Program-made: the position numbers and the translations under genes
Notes under the pieces: generated by a model
The model's database searches: none
Told to the model about the DNA's origin: nothing
The model's input: only the letters and a program-made list of their open reading frames with translations
Shown here: positions 42,254 through 51,004 of the stretch, one piece after another
Position numbering within the stretch: the first letter of the stretch is position 1
Layout of the letters: the number at the start of each line of letters is the position of its first letter
NCBI RefSeq assembly: GCF_030682845.1
Contig: NZ_JAUXNK010000072.1
Span: forward strand, 1 to 64,000
Direction: 5' to 3'
Source of the DNA: Methanolobus sp.
GTDB lineage: Archaea; Halobacteriota; Methanosarcinia; Methanosarcinales; Methanosarcinaceae
Length of the DNA stretch: 64,000 nucleotides

Positions 42254-42981
42254 TATTCTTTCCCATAACTTACACTCGTACCTGCAGTAACTAAACCGCC
42301 TTTGCTGCACAGAATGTCAAAACTGTCAGGAACTGTCAATATCTCAAGTTCCTGTACATTATCATCATTAGTGTTTCGCTTTCGGGCTATGACTGTCATT
42401 CCTGCAGTAACTTTTTCGCCTTTGGTGCATAGGATTTCGAAATTCTCAGGTATCGTCACATCCACCCTTGATCCAAAGCGTATCATGCCAAACCTTTGCC
42501 CCCGGACCATCTGGTCACCTACCTGAACATACGAGACTATCCTTCTGGCTATTGTCCCGGCTATCTGGGTAACTTCTACTATGCCGTGCTCGGTATCAAT
42601 GAATATGTGGCTGCGCTCATTTCTCTCAGAATCCTTGCTGAATGCAGGCCTATATCCTCCTTTCTTATGCTCTATGGCGATAACTGTGCCGGTAAGTGGT
42701 GCCCTGTTGACATGGACATTATGGACATTCATGAAAATGCATATCTTACGTCCTCTTATGTCTACGATCTTCCCGTCCGCAGGTGCTGTCATGCTACTGC
42801 AGCAGTACTCTGATTCCCTTTCAGGGTCTCTGAAAAAAAAGATGAAGAATATCAGTCCTGCCAATCCTAAAAGCGTAATTATGCCTGTATAGGGCCAGTA
42901 TACTGTAATGTGTGCGATTGCGGCAAGTGCGCTGATCGCGACCAATGTCATTATCCATGGAGCAGAACCTTTTGCAAGCAT
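42253..42981 (-). CDS. pssD: Archaetidylserine decarboxylase with duplicated C-terminal segment
   Basis: The 242-residue product has two N-terminal membrane segments and the decarboxylase core (APADGKIVDI, FMNVHNVHVNRAPLTG). The self-cleavage serine is in FGSRVDV near residue 168. After the usual ending (ILCTKGEKVTAGMTVIA) comes a second similar segment (ILCSKGGLVTAGTSVSYG), an internal duplication of about 30 residues. The pyruvoyl enzyme makes archaetidylethanolamine. Its ATG abuts the artA stop. Confidence 0.86.
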   Translation of the reverse strand: MLAKGSAPWIMTLVAISALAAIAHITVYWPYTGIITLLGLAGLIFFIFFFRDPERESEYCCSSMTAPADGKIVDIRGRKICIFMNVHNVHVNRAPLTGTVIAIEHKKGGYRPAFSKDSERNERSHIFIDTEHGIVEVTQIAGTIARRIVSYVQVGDQMVRGQRFGMIRFGSRVDVTIPENFEILCTKGEKVTAGMTVIARKRNTNDDNVQELEILTVPDSFDILCSKGGLVTAGTSVSYGKE

Positions 42982-43803
42982 TTACTCGTTCCTTACTTTC
43001 TCATATATGCTGTAAATATATTCTGTTACCATTTTCCATATTCCTTCTATAAGGTCGACAAGTTCGGGCAAGATGCGCATAACAATATAGGCTATGCCAA
43101 AGAGGGCAATGCCAGATCCGATCTTTGCAATTGTATGATGGGCTATGTCAAAACTATTGGGGCCGAACCATTGATAGGCATAAGCGACTATCACGAATAC
43201 ATCCCTTATTATATTCAAAGTATATATAATCGGTACGGAAACCATAAATGCTGACAGCAGTTTTTTCAAAGGTGCATTAACAGAGGCAATAAGCCCTATG
43301 AACAAAGCGATACTCTCGATGGCAGTACAGGCAAGTATTATCTCCACCTGATGTCCATTCAAGGCTATCTTATTCCATGCTGCCATCTCTGCAGGTTGTC
43401 CCAATGCCTGAAGTGTCCAGAAAACATTATCCGTTACAAGGGATATTATCCATACATTGAGTGAATCCATTTGGGCAAAGGGGAAATAGAACAAAGATGC
43501 AAGTGCTGTTGCAACAGTTGCCATCGATGTGACATCGACTGTTCCGTCACCTATCAGCTTCATGGATTTGTATTCCTTGAGCATGTTGTATGCAAGTATA
43601 AGACAAACGATACCAACAACAATGACCAGTACTACATTCACATAATCCCTTATTTCTATAAAGTGCATTGGCTGGTAGAACCAGTGTATAGAAAAGAATC
43701 CCCATCCAATGGCACCTAGCAATTTACGTATTTTAATTCTTTTAGGTATCAGTGAGCAAGCAAGCATTAATGCCACTGCGACCCATAGTACATTTTCAAT
43801 CAT
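42982..43803 (-). CDS. artA: Archaeosortase A
   Basis: The 273-residue protein with about eight membrane helices carries the exosortase/archaeosortase catalytic residues: C159 in ACTAIESIALFIG, R200 in TLNIIRDVFV and histidines in AHHTIAK near residue 222. It removes C-terminal PGF-type sorting signals from surface proteins and supports their attachment to lipid. It heads the operon with pssD and pssA. Substrates are not in the window. Confidence 0.88.
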   Translation of the reverse strand: MIENVLWVAVALMLACSLIPKRIKIRKLLGAIGWGFFSIHWFYQPMHFIEIRDYVNVVLVIVVGIVCLILAYNMLKEYKSMKLIGDGTVDVTSMATVATALASLFYFPFAQMDSLNVWIISLVTDNVFWTLQALGQPAEMAAWNKIALNGHQVEIILACTAIESIALFIGLIASVNAPLKKLLSAFMVSVPIIYTLNIIRDVFVIVAYAYQWFGPNSFDIAHHTIAKIGSGIALFGIAYIVMRILPELVDLIEGIWKMVTEYIYSIYEKVRNE

Positions 43804-43867
43804 TTACAAGCACCTTTAATAGGTATGCCTGTATATATGAAATGTAGTGTATTAATCTTTTGTTCGT

Positions 43868-44284
43868 ATGTATGCTGATACTCCAAAACTGACAGTGGAT
43901 GCTGTTATTCTTTACAATCGCAGGATTGTTCTTATTCAAAGGAAAAACCCCCCTTTTCAGGGAAAGTTCGCTTTGCCCGGTGGTTTTGTAAATATAGGTG
44001 AAACTGTAGAGGATGCGGTTGTCCGTGAAGCCTGTGAGGAAACCGGCCTGTCGATAGAAATAGTTAAGTTGCTTGGGGTATATTCTGACCCTTTGCGCGA
44101 TCCAAGGGGACATACAGTAAGTATATGCTACCTGTCATTAGGTCACGGGATCCTGAAGGCGGATTCGGATGCAAAGGATGTATTCCTGTTCGATGTTGAC
44201 CGTTTGCCGGAAATGGCTTTCGATCACAACAAGATATTAGAGCAGGCAAGAGGTGAAGTCAATGGAATTTTGTCCAAAATGTAA
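43868..44284 (+). CDS. NUDIX hydrolase, ADP-ribose pyrophosphatase-like
   Basis: The 138-residue product contains the whole NUDIX box (GGFVNIGETVEDAVVREA, then CEETGL) followed by GVYSDPLRDPRGHTVS, as in ADP-ribose and related pyrophosphatases. Its 3' end overlaps tfs by 23 bases. Divergent from artA across 64 bases that must hold both promoters. Confidence 0.85.
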   Translation: MYADTPKLTVDAVILYNRRIVLIQRKNPPFQGKFALPGGFVNIGETVEDAVVREACEETGLSIEIVKLLGVYSDPLRDPRGHTVSICYLSLGHGILKADSDAKDVFLFDVDRLPEMAFDHNKILEQARGEVNGILSKM

Positions 44285-44582
44285 AAGTATGATGGTTCCG
44301 GTAAAAGGCGTATCCAAATGCAGGAACAGCAAATGTGGATATGTGAAAGAGAAAGAAACTGATCAGGAATCACTAATGTCAAAGGCAGCACGTTCAGAGA
44401 GAGAGGTCACGGTGCTTGAAGGCAATATTGACCAGGGTCTGCCCACTACATCAGTCCGATGTGATGAATGCGGTCATAATGTCGCATACTGGTGGTTGCG
44501 CCAGCTCAGGTCGGCGGATGAATCTGAAACACGCTTTTTCAAGTGCACAAAGTGTGGTTTAACCTGGCGTGAATATGATTGA
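44262..44582 (+). CDS. tfs: Transcription factor S (TFS)
   Basis: The 106-residue product has an N-terminal zinc ribbon (FCPKCKSMM, KCRNSKCGY) and a C-terminal one (RCDECGHNVAYWWL, KCTKCGLTWREYD). The acidic DE pair (RSADESETRFF) enters the RNA polymerase channel and stimulates transcript cleavage. ATG 44262 follows GAGGTGA; the in-frame GTG 44253 is less likely. Confidence 0.93.
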   Translation: MEFCPKCKSMMVPVKGVSKCRNSKCGYVKEKETDQESLMSKAARSEREVTVLEGNIDQGLPTTSVRCDECGHNVAYWWLRQLRSADESETRFFKCTKCGLTWREYD

Positions 44583-44735
44583 TAGATCTTGGTATACTTA
44601 ATAGGACTATAGTCTCATATAATACCTGGCTGATAAATGCATATCTTTGCATGCTTTCTGTTTATAAAAACAAAGCTTTTATTAGTTAGTGGATATAATG
44701 ACCTAGAAATCCAATTTATTTAGCGGAGAATCCAG

Positions 44736-45473
44736 ATGTTCAAGGCAACAATCGATGCAGATATCTTAAAGACTTCCATAGAGACGCTTTCAGTCCTTGT
44801 TGATGAAGCAAGGTTCAAAATATCTCCAGAAGGTATTACTGTCAGGGCCGTTGACCCTGCTAACGTGGCAATGGTCAGCTTCGAGCTCAGCTCCAGCGCA
44901 TTTGATGAGTATGGTGCCGATGATTGTGAGATCGGCCTGGACCTTTCAAAGATCAATGATATATTCAGTGTTGCCGGGAAAGAGGACAAGCTCAGCATGG
45001 AACTGGACGAGTTGTCCCAGAAGCTGTCTCTTCACATTGGCAGTCTTTCATATACCCTTGCATTGCTCGATCCTTCTACTATCAGGGCCGAACCGCGGAT
45101 CCCACAGCTTGAACTTCCGGCAGAGGTTGTTCTCAACGGTAAGGATCTCCTCAAGGCTGTGAAGGCCGCTGAGAAGATAAGCGATCACATGCTGCTGGGT
45201 ATTGAAGGCGACACATTCTACATGGAAGCCGAGGGAGACACCGACCGTGTGAGGCTGGACATCCCCCGCGACCAGCTCATCGATATCAGGGCAGGCGATG
45301 CACGCTCATTATTCTCGCTTGACTATCTGTCAGATATTGTTAAACCTGCATCCAGGTCCAATGAGGTCACAGTTGAACTGGGCAAGGATTTCCCTGTAAA
45401 GATCGGCTTCACGATAGCCAACGGCGCAGGTAAGGTCGGATATCTGCTTGCCCCGCGCATTGAATCAGATTAA
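44736..45473 (+). CDS. pcn: DNA polymerase sliding clamp (PCNA)
   Basis: The 245-residue product spans both clamp domains: ILKTSIETLSVLVDEARFKI at the start, RAVDPANVAMVSFEL, and the interdomain region LLDPSTIRAEPRIPQLELPA, ending KVGYLLAPRIESD. It is a homotrimeric clamp in euryarchaea. priL follows 7 bases later, so replication genes are grouped. Confidence 0.95.
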   Translation: MFKATIDADILKTSIETLSVLVDEARFKISPEGITVRAVDPANVAMVSFELSSSAFDEYGADDCEIGLDLSKINDIFSVAGKEDKLSMELDELSQKLSLHIGSLSYTLALLDPSTIRAEPRIPQLELPAEVVLNGKDLLKAVKAAEKISDHMLLGIEGDTFYMEAEGDTDRVRLDIPRDQLIDIRAGDARSLFSLDYLSDIVKPASRSNEVTVELGKDFPVKIGFTIANGAGKVGYLLAPRIESD

Positions 45474-45480
45474 ACTGTCT

Positions 45481-46548
45481 ATGGATAATAAGGATCTTGC
45501 GTTATATCCGTACCTTGCAGAGGCTTCCCGATATGTGGCAAGCCTCGATTTTTCCCTTGACAGCCTTATATCTTCGCGCGCAATGGATTCTGCAAGAGCG
45601 CGCGGCAAGGAGCGTGTGCTCCAGTCAATAGCCGGGGAGATAGTCAAACCGCCCCTGTCAAACTCGGACGACAGGAAGATCCTCATCGAGCTTCTATCAT
45701 ACCCTTTCTCCCGGATACTTGTCTCCTGTATCGATGATCCTTTTCTGACAAGGCGTTACTCTCTGGCTGAGGCGGTCGCATCATACAAGTCCCTTAAAGG
45801 TATGGATACCGCTTTCCTTGGTGAAATCTCTCTTGATTTCGGAATCCATGCCCAAGTGAAAGAATCCGGTGTCAGGGTCCATTTCACCGATTATATCCGC
45901 CTTGCCAGTTCCCTCAAGGCTATGGAATGGAAACTTGTGAACAGGAAGATGGACCACGGATACGTGACCGTGTCCAGAGAGGAACTCGCCCGCCTCCTGC
46001 AGGAGGGTGTGAGGCACAGGATAGAAGGCACTCTTCCTATGCAAGTACCTGAAGATGTATGCGTGTCCTGCCAGCCTTATATCTCAGACATCCTGGCTGC
46101 GCTGAACGAGCGCAAGAGCCGTTTCGAAGGTTCGGAGTTCCAGACAGTTGAAGCGGGCCTTTTCCCGCCCTGTATCACTCATGCCATATCCCAGTCACAG
46201 GCAGGTGTCAACCTTGCGCACTCAATGAGGTTTGCAATGACCTCTTTCCTGCTTGGCATTGGCATGTCAGTCGATGATATCATGAATCTCTTCACATCGT
46301 CCCCTGATTTTGATGTCGAGAAGGCGCGGTACCAGGTGGAGCATATCGCAGGCTCATCAGGCACAAGTTATAAGCCCCCTTCATGTGCAACCATGCAGAC
46401 CTATGGTAACTGTCATGCGCCGGATGAGATATGTAAAAGGATAAGCCATCCTCTTAACTACTATCGCCGCAAGGTTTGGTTCAATAACAGGGATGCCCAA
46501 AAAGAAAAAAACGGGCAGTCTCCAGATACGCCCGAGAAACTTGTCTGA
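45481..46548 (+). CDS. priL: DNA primase large subunit PriL
   Basis: The 355-residue product starts at ATG 45481, after the pcn stop; a TTG at 45448 would overlap pcn. The C-terminal iron-sulphur domain shows the expected cysteines in LFPPCITHA, PPSCATMQTYGNCH and EICKRISHPLNYY. PriL regulates PriS during primer synthesis. priS is not in the window. Confidence 0.9.
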   Translation: MDNKDLALYPYLAEASRYVASLDFSLDSLISSRAMDSARARGKERVLQSIAGEIVKPPLSNSDDRKILIELLSYPFSRILVSCIDDPFLTRRYSLAEAVASYKSLKGMDTAFLGEISLDFGIHAQVKESGVRVHFTDYIRLASSLKAMEWKLVNRKMDHGYVTVSREELARLLQEGVRHRIEGTLPMQVPEDVCVSCQPYISDILAALNERKSRFEGSEFQTVEAGLFPPCITHAISQSQAGVNLAHSMRFAMTSFLLGIGMSVDDIMNLFTSSPDFDVEKARYQVEHIAGSSGTSYKPPSCATMQTYGNCHAPDEICKRISHPLNYYRRKVWFNNRDAQKEKNGQSPDTPEKLV

Positions 46549-46568
46549 TGCTGCCCGATGCCGCAGAC

Positions 46569-47882
46569 TCAGCTGCGCTTATATTCCCTGCATTTCTCTA
46601 CGAAGCTCTTCACAGGGAATGAAGCAGGATGCGCATGGGTGTAACTTGCAAGTGAATTATGCTCTGTGATGCCATCCTTCCCGTCTCTGATGCCCTTACC
46701 TCTTTTCATCTCATAGGACAGTCTTGCATCGCTGGCACAGTTGGTGACTGAATAGTGGAATTCATGCCCCCTGATGGTTCCTTTGATGAAGTCCCCTTTT
46801 GCTGTCCCTTCTGTATAGCCGAGTGCCTGAAGTTTCTTTGTCATGACAGTCTCTGCAGGGAAGAGGTCCGCGGTCCTGTAGGTCTTTTCTTCCACTTCAT
46901 AGGATGTGGAGAGGTACTGAAGGCCGCCACATTCTCCGTATATGGGCATGCCATCTGCTGAAATATCCTTGAGTACCTTTGTAGTCCTTGAATGCTCTAG
47001 TTCTTTCAGGTACAGCTCAGGATACCCGCCACCAAAGTACATGCCGTCCACCTGTGGAACTTCTCCTTCTATGGGGCTGAAGGGAACTATCTCTGCCCCC
47101 GCTTCCCTGAATGAATCAAACATCTCCTGGTAGTAGAAACAGAAGGCACTGTCCAATGCCACACCTATTTTCACGTCTGATTCGGGCAGCTTTTCCTCTT
47201 TAGCGGGTTTTATGTCGGGTGCACTTTCAGCAATGGAAATTATGGCGTCAAGGTCGATGTTCTGCTCTATGAAATCAGCAAGTTTGGAGGCATCAAAATC
47301 CTGCTCGTGGGCCATGTACAGTCCCAGATGGCGGGAAGGCACGCTGATTTCCTGGTTGCGCGGGAGAATGCCCACTACAGGTATGTCGGGAATGCAGTCT
47401 TTGATCATCTGTGCATGCCTGGGGCTTCCGACCCTGTTGAGTATCACTCCTGCGATATTCACTTCCCTGTCAAATTCGGAGAATCCTTTCACTATAGCGG
47501 CAGCACTGCGTGACATGCCATGGACGTTGATGACAAGGATGACTGGTGCTCCAAGTGATTTGGCCACATGCGCGGAGCTGGCTATCTCTGTGGAATCCAT
47601 GCCGTCAAAAAGTCCCATCACACCTTCGATTACATTGATGTCATTGTTCGCATGCTTTGAGAAGGTGCGCCTGATGCCGTCCACCTGCATCATGAATGTG
47701 TCCAGATTCCTTGAAGGCTTGCCGCATATGGCGGTATGGTATGTCGGATCGATATAGTCCGGACCCACCTTATAAGGCTGGACATCCATCTCTCTCTTTT
47801 TAAGGGCTGCCATTATTCCCATGGACACAGTAGTCTTTCCGACACCGCTGTGTGTTCCGGCGAGCAATACAGTTTTTGTCAT
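46569..47882 (-). CDS. cfbB: Ni-sirohydrochlorin (or cobyrinate) a,c-diamide synthase
   Basis: The 437-residue amidotransferase has an N-terminal ATP-binding domain (AGTHSGVGKTTVSMGIMAAL, KVGPDYIDPTYH) and a C-terminal class I glutaminase domain with the cysteine in GECGGLQYL and histidine in GHEFHYS. In methanogens this family (CfbB, formerly CbiA) amidates Ni-sirohydrochlorin for F430 and may also serve cobamide synthesis. Which substrate dominates cannot be read here. Confidence 0.87.
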   Translation of the reverse strand: MTKTVLLAGTHSGVGKTTVSMGIMAALKKREMDVQPYKVGPDYIDPTYHTAICGKPSRNLDTFMMQVDGIRRTFSKHANNDINVIEGVMGLFDGMDSTEIASSAHVAKSLGAPVILVINVHGMSRSAAAIVKGFSEFDREVNIAGVILNRVGSPRHAQMIKDCIPDIPVVGILPRNQEISVPSRHLGLYMAHEQDFDASKLADFIEQNIDLDAIISIAESAPDIKPAKEEKLPESDVKIGVALDSAFCFYYQEMFDSFREAGAEIVPFSPIEGEVPQVDGMYFGGGYPELYLKELEHSRTTKVLKDISADGMPIYGECGGLQYLSTSYEVEEKTYRTADLFPAETVMTKKLQALGYTEGTAKGDFIKGTIRGHEFHYSVTNCASDARLSYEMKRGKGIRDGKDGITEHNSLASYTHAHPASFPVKSFVEKCREYKRS

Positions 47883-47948
47883 GCTGGGTAGTTTGTCAAA
47901 TATGTATATAGTGTTATTCCCGCATTATTCAAAACGGTTAAATAAAGA

Positions 47949-48902
47949 ATGTCTATCTACCATACTATGAATTCCTCCGGGCCGCGCAGGACACTTACCG
48001 ATCCTTTCGGGCGTACGGTAAAAAGTCTGAGGATGTCCATTACCAACCGGTGCAACCTTAATTGTATCTATTGCCATAACGAGGGTGACCATGGCAGCAC
48101 CGGTGAGATGACAGTTGAGACGATTGCCAATATCGTAAAAGCTGCCGCAGAGTTTGGTGTGGACAGGCTCAAGATATCCGGAGGTGAGCCTCTAATAAGA
48201 AAGGACCTCGAGGAAATCCTCTCTGCACTGCCCCCTCTGAAGGATGTGTCCCTGACCACAAATGGGACGCTTCTCAGGGGCAGGGCAAGGTCCCTGAAGG
48301 AAGCAGGGCTTGATCGTGTGAACGTAAGCCTGGACACTTTGGACCCTGGTAAGTTCAGGATGATCACCAATTGCAAGCGGGACATTCTTCCTATTGTCCT
48401 CGAAGGCATTGACGAGGCTGTTGAGGCAGGTCTTACGCCAGTGAAGATCAATATGGTGCTCCTGAAAGATATTAACGAGGCCGAGATCGAGAAAATGCTT
48501 AAGTTCACAAAGGGTTACAATGGCAATGTCATCCTGCAGCTCATTGAGCTGATGAATTTCAGGGATACAGCTCCGTATCATGTGGACGCTGATCTGGTGG
48601 AGGAGGAATTGTTGCAGCATGCCACCGATGTCACGACCCGTACCATGCACCACAGGAAGAAATACTTCATTAATGGTGCAGAGGTCGAGTTCGTCCGCCC
48701 TGTGGATAATACTGAATTCTGCGCAAACTGCAACCGGCTGCGTGTAACTGCCGACGGTAAGCTCAAACCATGTTTGCTCGTTAACGATAATCTTATAGAT
48801 GTTTCACATGCAAGCCCTGATGAGCTGCCCGGACTGCTGCAGTTTGCTGTGAGCAAAAGGGTGCCATTTTACGGCCATGATACTTACAGGCAGGAGAAAT
48901 AA
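47949..48902 (+). CDS. moaA: GTP 3',8-cyclase MoaA
   Basis: The 317-residue radical SAM enzyme carries CNLNCIYC near residue 37 for the first cluster, LKISGGEPLIRKDL, and the C-terminal second-cluster cysteines in FCANCNRLRV, followed by LKPCLLV. It starts molybdopterin synthesis from GTP, as needed for formylmethanofuran dehydrogenase. A TATA-like TTAAATAAA lies just before the ATG. Confidence 0.92.
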   Translation: MSIYHTMNSSGPRRTLTDPFGRTVKSLRMSITNRCNLNCIYCHNEGDHGSTGEMTVETIANIVKAAAEFGVDRLKISGGEPLIRKDLEEILSALPPLKDVSLTTNGTLLRGRARSLKEAGLDRVNVSLDTLDPGKFRMITNCKRDILPIVLEGIDEAVEAGLTPVKINMVLLKDINEAEIEKMLKFTKGYNGNVILQLIELMNFRDTAPYHVDADLVEEELLQHATDVTTRTMHHRKKYFINGAEVEFVRPVDNTEFCANCNRLRVTADGKLKPCLLVNDNLIDVSHASPDELPGLLQFAVSKRVPFYGHDTYRQEK

Positions 48903-48904
48903 AA

Positions 48905-49054
48905 ATGGAAGTAGAATTGATAGTTGATGGGAAAGTGATCGAGATCAATCGTTTCGTCCAGGAGATCCTGGGGAGTACTGTGCTGGGTGCTGCCGGGACA
49001 CTGCGCGGTGTGGAAGAGAATTGCAAAGAGGTCAGTGTAACCATCAAAAAATAG
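48905..49054 (+). CDS. Small conserved-looking protein downstream of moaA
   Basis: A 49-residue frame begins two bases after the moaA stop and ends at TAG 49052-49054. It alternates beta strands with one helix (MEVELIVDGKVIEINRFVQE, ending VSVTIKK), and looks folded. The tight spacing to moaA suggests co-expression. No family name can be given. Confidence 0.62.
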   Translation: MEVELIVDGKVIEINRFVQEILGSTVLGAAGTLRGVEENCKEVSVTIKK

Positions 49055-49103
49055 TTATGATCCACCTATGTTGCAGCGGTTATCTCCGGCCCATCCCTGC
49101 CGC

Positions 49104-49892
49104 TCAGATAAGGTGTTCTATCTCTGAAAAGTCGATGGGTGATGTCGCATCCAGAGATAAAGGCGTCACAGAGATGTGTCCTTTCTGCATCAGCGCATTA
49201 ACATCAGTGCCTTCCTCATCCACTGTGGAAAGATCCCCTGCTATCCAGTAATATGGCCTGCCTCTGGGGTCGTGCCTCTCTTCAACCTCGGTCCTGAAGA
49301 GCTTCCTGGCAAGCCGTGTGATCTCAATTTCCGTGTCCATCTCCACGAAGTGGGGGATGTTCACGTTCAGGACATCAACCTTTTCCGGAAGGCCGAACCT
49401 GAGTACGTTCCTTGCTATCCTGTTCACGACTTTGATGGCGACGCCAAAATCATGTTCGTAGTCCCTGTTGTCATCGAACTTCATGCCTTCTTCCTTTACC
49501 TGGATGGAAGCCGCGATAGCGGGGATGCCATAACTTGCACCTTCAAGCGCAGCACCGATAGTACCTGATGTGGTCACGGTGTCAGTGCTGATATTCTCAC
49601 CAATGTTAAAACCGGAAAGTATGAGGTCCGGCTTTTGCTTCATGATGGTGAACATGCCTATTATCACAGAGTCTGTAGGCGTTCCTCCTACCGCATTGAC
49701 CTCAATGCCGTCCACTTTTGTCCTGGTGACCCTCAAAGGCTCAAAAATGGATATGGAACGTCCCACCCCGCTTTGTTGCATCATGGGTGCGGATACAGTG
49801 ACATCACCGAGATCCGCCACACTTCTGTAGGCGGCCCTTATTCCTGAGGAGTATACTCCGTCATCATTGGTAAGAAGGATTTTACTGGACAT
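49104..49892 (-). CDS. surE: 5'/3'-nucleotidase SurE
   Basis: The 262-residue product shows ILLTNDDGVYSSGIRAAY, GGTPTDSVIIG and PDLILSGFNIGENI, which carry the metal and phosphate ligands of SurE. It dephosphorylates nucleoside monophosphates. Length is usual for archaeal SurE. Confidence 0.92.
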   Translation of the reverse strand: MSSKILLTNDDGVYSSGIRAAYRSVADLGDVTVSAPMMQQSGVGRSISIFEPLRVTRTKVDGIEVNAVGGTPTDSVIIGMFTIMKQKPDLILSGFNIGENISTDTVTTSGTIGAALEGASYGIPAIAASIQVKEEGMKFDDNRDYEHDFGVAIKVVNRIARNVLRFGLPEKVDVLNVNIPHFVEMDTEIEITRLARKLFRTEVEERHDPRGRPYYWIAGDLSTVDEEGTDVNALMQKGHISVTPLSLDATSPIDFSEIEHLI

Positions 49893-49972
49893 GACATATC
49901 TTCTGCAGATATGTGACTTAAAACTAATGGCTAAAAACAGTAAAAAGGGGTAAAGGAAGGCCAGTGTGAAGT

Positions 49973-50389
49973 CTATACGTTGGCAAATATTCTCTTTTTA
50001 TCATTGGCGTGTAAGCAGGCATCAGAGCCTTCAGGAAGGTCTGCAAGAGCTTTTACCTTTTCGATGACTTCAATATTTTCACTCATGGCATCAAGTTTGC
50101 TTATTATATCGATGATGTTCTGATTCTGTTCATCACTGAGGCACTTATTATCCTTCACGATCTCAAGCAGTATTGACGCATCATTCAATACCTGTGCAGC
50201 GATAGTTCTTTCCATGTACTGCTTGGCGAGTGCAGAGTCGCTACCTTTAAGCGTCAGATTGAACTCATTGAGCTGAGTTTCAAAAAGCCCGACATCATAA
50301 TGGGCGCTCCTGAATATCTTTTTGACATAGTCTTCCCGGTAGACTTGCTTTGAGTTTTTAAGGATTCTTAGAAATTTTTTATAATCCAT
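49973..50389 (-). CDS. Uncharacterised helical protein
   Basis: The 138-residue product is almost entirely helical and charged (FLRILKNSKQVYREDYVKKI; MSENIEVIEKVKALADLPEG). No motif is recognised. It shares direction and spacing (41 bases) with the preceding gene at 50431, and both precede divergent alaS. Confidence 0.5.
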   Translation of the reverse strand: MDYKKFLRILKNSKQVYREDYVKKIFRSAHYDVGLFETQLNEFNLTLKGSDSALAKQYMERTIAAQVLNDASILLEIVKDNKCLSDEQNQNIIDIISKLDAMSENIEVIEKVKALADLPEGSDACLHANDKKRIFANV

Positions 50390-50430
50390 TCTCTCTCATC
50401 CCGTTTTAAAACCCTGCCGGCAGTATTTTA

Positions 50431-50778
50431 TCATATACTTTTGGTAAGCGATCTGCGCTTGAACTCTAGGTTAATTTCCGACTCCGCAGAAAAGGTCGTG
50501 ATGTTCTGTAGTGCATTATACGTTTCATTGAACTGTCCGCCATTAACGTCGTAGTCGCTTTCAATATTGATTCCATAGTCTCTATTCTCTTCTACGATGG
50601 GATCGCAAAGGTATACCTGCAGGCTGCCGCCCGCGTCCATGAAAACAGAAGGTCTGACTCCGGAGTTGTTGTACTCTTCGACCAATCCCCTAAAGATTAA
50701 AGACATGTACCTCATTGATTCCATTAGCTCATCACCAGTTATGGAATAACCTGACCATGCATTTATAGGTAATGTCAC
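50431..50778 (-). CDS. Uncharacterised protein
   Basis: The 115-residue product (MTLPINAWSGYSITGDELME; then RPSVFMDAGGSLQVYLCDPI) looks like a small mixed fold. It is divergent from alaS across a 226-base AT-rich gap that must hold both promoters. No family recognised. Confidence 0.5.
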   Translation of the reverse strand: MTLPINAWSGYSITGDELMESMRYMSLIFRGLVEEYNNSGVRPSVFMDAGGSLQVYLCDPIVEENRDYGINIESDYDVNGGQFNETYNALQNITTFSAESEINLEFKRRSLTKSI

Positions 50779-51004
50779 TGATTTCCAACTTATGGACTTT
50801 TATTCAGGATGTTATGTTCATAAAATAGGTACTTATTAATGCTCTTAATCTTTAATACGTGATCTGGTTACATATTCAGGGATGTATATATATATAAGTG
50901 CTCTTATTATTTATCCCAAATCTGTTAATAAGAAATGTTTTTAATCATTAGAGTGTACTTGGAAGAATAAATTTGATTAAAGGACCATCTAAGTTGGAGT
51001 AATT

